From positions 1-64,000 of the forward strand of contig JAJDUF010000009.1 in assembly GCA_022826725.1 (NCBI GenBank): a stretch of DNA of 64,000 nt. The letters run 5' to 3'. Numbering within the stretch: the stretch's first letter is position 1; each line of letters starts with the position of its first letter. Positions 58,870 to 64,000 of the stretch are shown here, one piece after another. The notes under the pieces are model-generated. The model was not told the origin of the DNA, searched no databases, and was given only the letters and a program-made list of their open reading frames with translations. This stretch comes from Chloroflexota bacterium (GTDB lineage Bacteria; Chloroflexota; UBA11872; UBA12225; JAJDUF01). Position numbers and translations under genes: made by a program.

Positions 58870-59286
58870 CTAGAACGGCATATCGTCTACGTCAATCGGC
58901 TCGCCGCCGAGATCATCGCCACCACCACTACCGCCATCACCATCGGACCGTGCGCGGCGGTCGAGCATCTGCATCTCCAGAGCGACGATTTCCGTCGTGC
59001 GCCTCGTGATACCCTCGCGGTCCTCGTACTGGCGTGTCTGCAGACGACCCTCGATGTAGACCGAACTGCCTTTGCTCAAGTATTCGTTGCATATCTCGGC
59101 CAGCTTGCCCCAGGCGACGATGTTGTGCCACTCCGTCGCCTCCCCCGGCTCACCGTCGCGGCCCACCCATCGGCGATTCGTCGCTACCGAGAAGTTCGTG
59201 ACCGCTTGGCCTCCCTGGGTGTAGCGCATCTCCGGATCGCGGCCCAGGTTGCCGATAATCATCGCCTTGTTGACGTAACCGGCCAT
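58870..59286 (-). CDS. ssb: Single-stranded DNA-binding protein
   Basis: The 138-residue protein has the OB fold (NKAMIIGNLGRDPEMRYTQG, TNFSVATNRRWV, WHNIVAWGKLAEICNEYLSK, SSVYIEGRLQTRQY), a Gly/Asp-rich linker and the acidic tip DVDDMPF that recruits repair and replication partners. GGGGGAG precedes the ATG. It lies 19 nt after rpsF. Confidence 0.97.
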   Translation of the reverse strand: MAGYVNKAMIIGNLGRDPEMRYTQGGQAVTNFSVATNRRWVGRDGEPGEATEWHNIVAWGKLAEICNEYLSKGSSVYIEGRLQTRQYEDREGITRRTTEIVALEMQMLDRRARSDGDGGSGGGDDLGGEPIDVDDMPF

Positions 59287-59305
59287 CGTTCTCCCCCTTG
59301 CTGTC

Positions 59306-59608
59306 TTACCGGTCGGTGCGGACGATGAGCGACCGGATCACCGCGTCGTCGAGCCGGAGGCTGCCCTCCACGTCATGGACCGTGGCCGGATCGGCGGTGA
59401 AATCAATCAGCACGTAGTTGCCATCACGATGTCCCTTGATGGCGTGATACATGCGCCGTCGCCCCCACGTATCCGTGTTGGTGATCTCGCCGCCACGGCT
59501 CGTGATATACGTTTTCACCTGCTCAATCGCAGTGTCTAATTCGTCCTCTGCGAGGGTGGGGGCCAAGATGAAGGTCCCCTCATAAGGGCTTGCGGCCACA
59601 GTTACCAT
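59306..59608 (-). CDS. rpsF: 30S ribosomal protein S6
   Basis: The protein is about 100 residues, with the S6 ferredoxin-like pattern: YEGTFILAPTLAEDELDTAI, GGEITNTDTWGRRRMYHAIK and GNYVLIDFTADPATVHDVEG. The ATG at 59608 has AGGAAGG directly adjacent, which is too close. A GTG three codons later (59599) would have better spacing and may be the real start. It is the first gene of the rpsF-ssb operon. Confidence 0.95.
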   Translation of the reverse strand: MVTVAASPYEGTFILAPTLAEDELDTAIEQVKTYITSRGGEITNTDTWGRRRMYHAIKGHRDGNYVLIDFTADPATVHDVEGSLRLDDAVIRSLIVRTDR

Positions 59609-59658
59609 CCTTCCTCATACGCTCTGCGCCTGCTGGGGCATGTCGGACCGCGCTACGA

Positions 59659-59706
59659 GACCGCCGGCAGTCCGCATACGCCGCGCTCGACGAACACCCG
59701 TCGAGC
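59659..59706 (-). promoter_or_regulatory. Two hairpins in the rpsF leader, candidate S6:S18 autoregulatory element
   Basis: On the minus strand a stem of 8 bp with a six-base loop (GCTCGACG/CGTCGAGC, 59685-59706) is followed by GACTGCCGGCGGTC (59659-59672), a hairpin with CCGG in its loop. Known S6:S18 leader motifs expose a CCG trinucleotide. The match is only partial, so this is tentative. Confidence 0.3.
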
Positions 59707-59715
59707 ACCGCAGAC

Positions 59716-59724
59716 AGTATACCA
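59716..59724 (-). promoter_or_regulatory. Extended -10 promoter (TGGTATACT) for the rpsF operon
   Basis: On the minus strand TGGTATACT is an extended -10; no good -35 is seen. The start would fall near 59708, leaving a leader of about 100 nt. Confidence 0.5.
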
Positions 59725-59827
59725 GTCCCGTCGCCTGTATAGCCGAGAATGTCGGAGCGGACAGCGGACGGAGGTAAGCCGGGACCACCCCTGCTATACT
59801 GGCCCTCGCGGTGTAGTGTTCCCGGGG

Positions 59828-60211
59828 TCAGTCGTCGAGGCCGGCATCGAGACCGGTGTCGGTGTCTGCCGATCCCCCGGCCAGATCGTCCGGCATCTCG
59901 CCGCTTTCGATCTGGTCCACCATCTCGTCGTAGTCGGAAGGCAGGTCGTCGCCGAGTTGGCTGCCGAGCTTGCGTGCCCACTGCGCCACGCTGCGCGGGT
60001 CGTTCTCGTCCACGCCGGCGAACATGCCGGGGTCGCTCAGAGATTCCAAGCGGGCCTCTTCGCTTTTCATCACGGCGAAGCGCGACACCAAGCGGCGCAT
60101 GTCGGATGAGTCGCAGTGGGGACAGTTAGGCTCCTTGACGGACGCAAAGGTCAGGAACAGGTGGCTGGACCGCCGCCCACACTGCATACACCGATACTCG
60201 TACTCCGGCAT
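59828..60211 (-). CDS. FmdB-family zinc-ribbon protein
   Basis: The 127-residue protein begins MPEYEYRCMQCGRRSSHLF and has a second CPHC pair, forming the FmdB zinc ribbon. The C-terminal half is acidic and disordered (GEMPDDLAGGSADTDTGLDA). GAGAGGG precedes the ATG. It lies upstream of the rpsF operon on the same strand but with a separate promoter between. Function unknown. Confidence 0.88.
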   Translation of the reverse strand: MPEYEYRCMQCGRRSSHLFLTFASVKEPNCPHCDSSDMRRLVSRFAVMKSEEARLESLSDPGMFAGVDENDPRSVAQWARKLGSQLGDDLPSDYDEMVDQIESGEMPDDLAGGSADTDTGLDAGLDD

Positions 60212-60273
60212 GACGGCCCTCTCGTGAGCGCAGTATACCAGGCAAGCAACTATAGGTAGAGGCGCGAATTACC

Positions 60274-60308
60274 CGTCCCCCCGCACTGCGGGGGGACCAT
60301 AGGGGGGC
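60274..60308 (+). repeat. Dispersed palindromic repeat, family B
   Basis: CCCCCCGCACTGCGGGGGGA followed by CCATAGGGGGGC, preceded by a GTAGAGGCGCGAATTACCCG variant of the GTAGGGGCG unit. It fills the gap before folK. Confidence 0.7.
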
Positions 60309-60349
60309 TATCTCCTACTACCGGTGTTGGGTGAGCGGTGGTACGACCA

Positions 60350-60877
60350 ATGACGACACCGCAGCAGCCCAATCGAGCGGACGGCAGTGGTGCGCGGCAG
60401 CGGGTGGTCTACGTCGCGCTGGGTAGCAATCTGGGGGATCGCGCCTCCTACTTGGCCGCTGCCCGCGACCGGCTACAGGCCGTCGGTGAGGTTGTAGCCG
60501 TCTCGCCCATCTTTGACACGGAAGCGGTGACCCCGGAGCCGCAGCCGCGCTATTTCAACCAAGTCGTCGCGCTGCGGACGGATCGTGACCTCCGCGATCT
60601 GCTCACGGCCTTGCAAGGCATTGAGGATGCCCTTGGCCGGCGGCGGGGAGCGCGGTGGGCACCCCGGACAATGGATCTCGACATCCTCCTCGACGGCTCC
60701 ACGGTCGTGTCGGAGCCGGATCTGATCGTTCCCCATCCCCGCCTAGCGGAACGCGCCTTTGTGCTCGTGCCCCTCGCCGACCTGGCACCGGACCTGGTGC
60801 ATCCCACCGCCGGGCGCACGATTGCCGAACTGGCGGCTGCGGCGCCGGGCCGCGACACTGTGTTCCGCCGCGGTTAG
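60350..60877 (+). CDS. folK: 2-amino-4-hydroxy-6-hydroxymethyldihydropteridine diphosphokinase
   Basis: The protein of about 175 residues has the HPPK motifs YVALGSNLGDRASYL, YFNQVVALRT, RWAPRTMDLDILLDG (Mg/ATP-binding) and VPHPRLAERAFVLVPLADLA. It transfers pyrophosphate from ATP to the pterin in folate synthesis. A GTG at 60338 is an alternative start. folB and folP are not adjacent. The end overlaps the convergent MFS gene by 4 nt. Confidence 0.96.
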   Translation: MTTPQQPNRADGSGARQRVVYVALGSNLGDRASYLAAARDRLQAVGEVVAVSPIFDTEAVTPEPQPRYFNQVVALRTDRDLRDLLTALQGIEDALGRRRGARWAPRTMDLDILLDGSTVVSEPDLIVPHPRLAERAFVLVPLADLAPDLVHPTAGRTIAELAAAAPGRDTVFRRG

Positions 60878-62166
60878 GCAGCCGGCACCGGCGCGGTAGG
60901 ACCGCGCACGTAGGTATCGCGCAGGATCGCATTGGAGAAGCTGACCAGCATCACGAGCAGGAATGCACCGCCGCTGATGGTCAGTACCAGCGTGCTACTA
61001 ATCACGTCGGCCAAGGTGCCGTTGAGGAGATTGGCGAACGCCATCACCCCGCCGGCATGAAAAGCGTAGATGCTTGTTACGCGGCCCCGAATGGCATCCG
61101 GCACCAGCGCCTGCATCATCGCCATTGTGATCGCCATGAACGCGGACTGCGAGGCCCCAATACCGGCGGCGGCCAGCAATGCCAACTCCAGCGTCGGAGC
61201 GACCGCCAACGCGAGCAGCGTCAAGCTACTGGCAAAGCCGGTCCATAGCAGCAGTTGTCCACGTGCCCGCTGATTGGACACGCCGGCCAAGGCGAGCACG
61301 CCCACGAGGGCGCCACCCCCGACTGCCATCATCAGCGACCCGAATACCGACCCGCCGGCCGCGAACTGCTGCCGCGAAAGCACCGGCAGAACCGCCTCGA
61401 ACGACATGGTGAGCGCGCAGTGCAGCGCGACCAGGACCAGCAAGGCGAACAGCATACGGTCGCGATAGACGTGGTTGAGCCCGGCAAGCAGGTTGTGGAG
61501 GGCACCTTTTGCCGGATCGAGCCGCCCCGTGGAGGCGGTTCGGATACGGAGGACTTGCACCAGGCCCAGCGCGTAGAAGCCGGTGCAGGCGAGGAACGCG
61601 CTGCCCGGTCCGGCGACCATGAGCAGAAGCGCGACGATCCCGGGACCGACCAGCTTCGAGCCATGAATCGTGGCGGAGTTCAGCGCCACAGCGTTGAGGA
61701 TCAGCTTTCGCGGTACAAGATTGGGCACCAGGGCCTGCATCGTCGGCATGAGCGCAGCCCGAGCTACGCCGTTGACCAACGACAGCGCGACGAGATGCCA
61801 GACCTCCATGCTGCCGGTCAAGGCCAGTATCGCCAAGAGCAGGTTGTGACCGAGGTTCAGCGCAAAGGTGCCGGCCAACAGCGTCCGCCGGTCGAGCTTA
61901 TCCGCCAGAAAGCCGACATACGGCGGCACGACCAGCAGCGGAATCATCGCGGCGAAGGTAGTCACCCCGACCAGCATCGAGGAGTCCGAGAGCGTGAACA
62001 CCATCCAGCCACGCGCGACGATCAGGCCGGACGCGGCGGCACCGCTGAGCAGGCTGGCGACCCAGAGGATGCGGTAGTCGCGGTAGCCGAGCGCCGGGAG
62101 AAACCGCGTAGCAACCGCGCGGCGCATAGCGTCGAGTTGGCTTGCGTCACCGCGGGCGTTTGCCAT
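60874..62166 (-). CDS. Major facilitator superfamily exporter
   Basis: The 430-residue protein has 12 predicted membrane segments and the MFS loop GFLADKLDRRTLLAG between helices 2 and 3. The arrangement (YRDYRILWVASLLSGAAASG at the start, mid-loop RTASTGRLDPAKGALHNLLA) is of the MFS_3/enterobactin-exporter-like group. The C-terminus has ALVPDAIRGRVTSIYAFHAG. The substrate is unknown. It lies downstream of tRNA-Arg on the same strand with a terminator between. Confidence 0.88.
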   Translation of the reverse strand: MANARGDASQLDAMRRAVATRFLPALGYRDYRILWVASLLSGAAASGLIVARGWMVFTLSDSSMLVGVTTFAAMIPLLVVPPYVGFLADKLDRRTLLAGTFALNLGHNLLLAILALTGSMEVWHLVALSLVNGVARAALMPTMQALVPNLVPRKLILNAVALNSATIHGSKLVGPGIVALLLMVAGPGSAFLACTGFYALGLVQVLRIRTASTGRLDPAKGALHNLLAGLNHVYRDRMLFALLVLVALHCALTMSFEAVLPVLSRQQFAAGGSVFGSLMMAVGGGALVGVLALAGVSNQRARGQLLLWTGFASSLTLLALAVAPTLELALLAAAGIGASQSAFMAITMAMMQALVPDAIRGRVTSIYAFHAGGVMAFANLLNGTLADVISSTLVLTISGGAFLLVMLVSFSNAILRDTYVRGPTAPVPAA

Positions 62167-62215
62167 GCGCTTTGCCGTCCAATGCCCACTTGATTGTGCG
62201 GCTCTGGCGCGTCAT

Positions 62216-62249
62216 AGAAAAAGCGCCCCCACGACTCCGCAGAGGCGCT
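62216..62249 (-). terminator. Rho-independent terminator of tRNA-Arg
   Basis: On the minus strand AGCGCC and GGCGCT arms, separated by 16 nt, are followed by TTTTT. It lies 23 nt after the tRNA 3' end. Confidence 0.7.
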
Positions 62250-62271
62250 CCGGCTGACAGTACGGATACGG

Positions 62272-62344
62272 TACCCCGGGCGCGATTCGAACGCGCGACT
62301 TTTGGCTCCGGAGGCCAACGCTCTGTCCACTGAGCTACCGGGGT
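62272..62344 (-). tRNA. tRNA-Arg (anticodon CCG)
   Basis: The 73-nt cloverleaf on the minus strand has a seven-pair acceptor stem (ACCCCGG/CCGGGGT), D arm GCTC..GAGC, anticodon stem TTGGC/GCCAA with loop CTCCGGA (anticodon CCG, codon CGG), T arm GCGCG-TTCGAAT-CGCGC and discriminator A73. The next bases are CCG, so CCA is not encoded. A strong promoter and a terminator flank it. Confidence 0.97.
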
Positions 62345-62357
62345 ATCTTCCTCTCGC

Positions 62358-62386
62358 ATAGTACCGCACGACACCGGGACTGTCAA
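62358..62386 (-). promoter_or_regulatory. Strong sigma70 promoter for tRNA-Arg
   Basis: On the minus strand TTGACA (62381-62386) and TACTAT (62358-62363) are exactly 17 nt apart, and the tRNA 5' end is 13 nt after the -10. This is the best sigma70 match in the window. Confidence 0.85.
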
Positions 62387-62411
62387 AAGAGCCACCGCCC
62401 GCATGTCCGGC

Positions 62412-62420
62412 TGATATGAT
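62412..62420 (+). promoter_or_regulatory. Extended -10 (TGATATGAT) for the SDR-like gene
   Basis: TGATATGAT is an extended -10 read on the plus strand, divergent from the tRNA promoter. It overlaps the ATG at 62416, which argues that translation starts further down at 62473. Confidence 0.45.
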
Positions 62421-62472
62421 GTACGCCGGGCGTGTTCGCGGCGCAGAGCCGTGGTCACGGAGCAGAGCGGAG

Positions 62473-63174
62473 ATGGTTGCGGGGTCCGTCGCGCTGGAGT
62501 TGGAGCAGCGGGTTGTGTTGCTGGCCGGTGTGGAAGGCACTGCCGGCGAGTCCATTGCCCAGGCATTCGCCGACTCCGGGGCCTGGGTTGTGGTCCATAG
62601 CTGCCACGACCTCGAAGGCACCAAGCGCATCGTGGACCGCGTTCGCTCCACCGGCGGCCGGGCCATGCCCGCCATCGGGGTGACGGACGATGCGGCGTCG
62701 GCGTGGGCGTTGATCGAACGGGTTGTGGTCGAATGGGCGCAGTTGGACGTGCTGGTCTGCGACGTGGCCGGTCTTGCTACACAAGCCGGCCGCACCGCTG
62801 TCACCGCCTCGTCCACGCCGCCGGAGGTAGAGTACCTGACCGCCGAGGCGATCAATCGGATGCGTGCAACCGGCGACGGGCGGATCATCGTGCTCTTGCC
62901 GCCCGCCACGGACCCGTCGTCGGACTGCGACGTGTCGCCCGAGCCGAGCGCCGCGTGGATACGTCCCCTGGCGGAGGCGACATCTACCGATCGCGTGCTG
63001 GTGAACGCCGTGCAGTGTGCCGACGGCGTGGCGGCGCCCGATCTGGCCCGCGTGCTGCTGTTCCTCGGCAGCGCCTGGAACACGGCCGTTTCCGGCTCCT
63101 GCCTGACCCTGCACGGTCCCGTTGCGGCAGGAGGACGGGCAGTTCCCTCCCCCGTCGCAACGGGGGAGGGTTAG
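62473..63174 (+). CDS. Degenerate SDR-like protein
   Basis: The 233-residue protein has a Rossmann-like order (RVVLLAGVEGTAGESIAQAF, AWVVVHSCHDLEGTKRIVDR, WAQLDVLVCDVAG), but TGxxxGxG is altered to VEGTAGES, NNAG to CDVAG, and no YxxxK pair is seen. It is probably not an active dehydrogenase. The last residues (AVPSPVATGEG) are encoded by a family D repeat, whose TAG provides the stop. Start at 62473 rather than 62416 because the predicted -10 overlaps the upstream ATG. Confidence 0.6.
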   Translation: MVAGSVALELEQRVVLLAGVEGTAGESIAQAFADSGAWVVVHSCHDLEGTKRIVDRVRSTGGRAMPAIGVTDDAASAWALIERVVVEWAQLDVLVCDVAGLATQAGRTAVTASSTPPEVEYLTAEAINRMRATGDGRIIVLLPPATDPSSDCDVSPEPSAAWIRPLAEATSTDRVLVNAVQCADGVAAPDLARVLLFLGSAWNTAVSGSCLTLHGPVAAGGRAVPSPVATGEG

Positions 63175-63183
63175 GGTGGGGGA
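63142..63183 (+). repeat. Dispersed hairpin repeat, family D
   Basis: CCCTCCCCCGTCGCAACGGG then GGAGGGTTAGGGTGGGGG, nearly identical to 25758-25799. The stop of the SDR-like gene lies within it. Confidence 0.7.
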
Positions 63184-63227
63184 CCGGGGCGTGCTGAGAC
63201 ACGATCTCTTGACATAAGGAGTTGCAG

Positions 63228-64000
63228 ATGGCCGATACGCTGGCCGCGAAAATCCTGCGAGACCACGTGGTGAGTGGCGAATACGCGCCGGGCAAGGAGC
63301 TAGGTCTACGGGTGGACCAGGTGCTGCTGCAAGATGCGACCGGTACCATGGCCTGCTTGCAGTTCGAGGAGCTAGGCCTCGACCGCGTGCAGGTGCCGCT
63401 GGCCGTGCAGTACGTGGATCACAATTTGATCCAACTGGACTTCAAGAACCCGGACGACCACCGCTTCTTGCAGCGTTTTGCGGCCCGCTACGGCATGTAC
63501 CTCTCGCGGCCGGGGAACGGTATCTGCCACTACCTGCACGTCGAGCGATTCGCCCGGCCGGGGCAAGTGCTTGTCGGCGCCGACTCGCACACAACGATGT
63601 CCGGATCGCTCGGCATGATCGCCATTGGCGCCGGCGGGCTGGAAGTCGCCGTCTGCATGGCTGGACACCCCTTCGAGATTCCTTCCCCCAAGGTGCTCGG
63701 CGTGCAGTTGCGCGGCGCGCTGTCTCCCTGGGTCCAGGCCAAGGACATCATCCTCGAGCTACTCCGCCGCCGCGGCGTGAGTGGCGGGCTGGGCTTCATC
63801 TGCGAGTTCTACGGTGACGGCGTACAGACGCTCAACGTCACCCAGCGCGGCACGATCTGCAACATGATCGCCGAGCTAGGCGCCACCGGCGGCATCTTCC
63901 CCTCCGATGAGCGCACCCGCGAGTGGCTGGTCTACCAGGGGCGGGAGGAGCACTGGCTGCCGCTGGCCGCCGACCCCGGCGCCAGCTACGACGAAACGGA
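63228..64000 (+). CDS. Aconitate hydratase-like protein (N-terminal part, runs off the window)
   Basis: The frame opens at ATG 63228 with AAGGAG 7 nt upstream and continues to the edge (257 codons). MADTLAAKILRDHVVSGEYA, LQFEELGLDRVQVPLAVQYV (substrate region), VGADSHTTMSGSLGMIAIGA (the aconitase/LeuC DSHT motif) and GTICNMIAELGATGGIFPSD all match the aconitase family, closest to the single-chain bacterial type with an LeuC-like domain order. It would interconvert citrate and isocitrate with a 4Fe-4S cluster. LeuC is the main alternative, since the C-terminal part is missing. Confidence 0.9.
   Translation, partial: MADTLAAKILRDHVVSGEYAPGKELGLRVDQVLLQDATGTMACLQFEELGLDRVQVPLAVQYVDHNLIQLDFKNPDDHRFLQRFAARYGMYLSRPGNGICHYLHVERFARPGQVLVGADSHTTMSGSLGMIAIGAGGLEVAVCMAGHPFEIPSPKVLGVQLRGALSPWVQAKDIILELLRRRGVSGGLGFICEFYGDGVQTLNVTQRGTICNMIAELGATGGIFPSDERTREWLVYQGREEHWLPLAADPGASYDET

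Noticed and set aside
58268..58873. 201-codon plus-strand frame opposite the coiled-coil gene
   Set aside because: It mirrors the 21-bp repeats; the minus-strand frame gives proper heptads and an operon position, the plus strand gives only Ser/Ala/Arg repeats.
1..64000. Insertion sequence or prophage
   Set aside because: No transposase, integrase or phage structural gene was found; mobile signals are limited to short repeats and the ATPase/TOPRIM pair.

Overview
The window is high-GC DNA (my estimate is about 65%), densely packed with genes on both strands. Several features suggest a Chloroflexota bacterium, perhaps of the Thermomicrobia/Sphaerobacter type. These are an rpsF-ssb-rpsR operon, FmdB and other small zinc-ribbon proteins, Uma2-family proteins, late menaquinone genes of the futalosine type (UbiD/UbiA-like/UbiX), a Cys-type CcmE, a tRNA with no encoded CCA, and many dispersed G/C-rich hairpin repeats. 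This placement is inferred from gene content; no 16S gene is present.

Layout. 0.8-19 kb: mostly catabolic or accessory enzymes (TPP decarboxylase-like, lyase-like, class IV aminotransferase, Ldh2-type dehydrogenase, SDR, Gfo/Idh/MocA, Asp-box sialidase-like, VOC, MBL-fold, enolase-superfamily), plus a TetR-ABC exporter operon with a clear palindromic operator and a YprB-like exonuclease. 19-25 kb: membrane and surface hypotheticals, PolX, and an inserted-looking two-gene AAA ATPase/TOPRIM (DUF3226-like) pair resembling OLD/PARIS defence systems. 25-29 kb: zinc ribbon, holB, FmdB protein, dtd-hisD. 29-39 kb: TgpA-like transglutaminase with DUF58 protein, LLM oxidoreductase, tandem GNAT, class A beta-lactamase-like serine hydrolase, and three tandem paralogous membrane proteins. 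39-45 kb: metal P1B-ATPase divergent from csoR with a CsoR-type operator between them, a P-loop kinase-like protein and uvrA. 45-51 kb: ccmE-ccmF cytochrome c maturation operon with extra membrane genes. 51-56 kb: ilvE, then ubiD, Uma2, mqnP-like and ubiX. 56-60 kb: parvulin PPIase, rpsR, a coiled-coil gene, ssb, rpsF. 60-64 kb: folK, an MFS exporter, tRNA-Arg(CCG) with promoter and terminator, a degenerate SDR-like protein, and the start of an aconitase.

Three patterns run across the window. First, several unrelated genes have a TANNNT box 6-8 nt before the start codon, which suggests leaderless transcripts. Second, at least five families of intergenic palindromic repeats recur between genes and supply the stop codon and C-terminus of some proteins. 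Third, several enzymes of known families lack a catalytic residue normally conserved in the family: the PolX third Asp, the benzoylformate-decarboxylase His281 equivalent, and the class A beta-lactamase Glu166. The best candidate for an undescribed system is the ATPase/TOPRIM pair at 23.1-24.9 kb. The coiled-coil gene inserted in the rpsF-ssb-rpsR operon is second.
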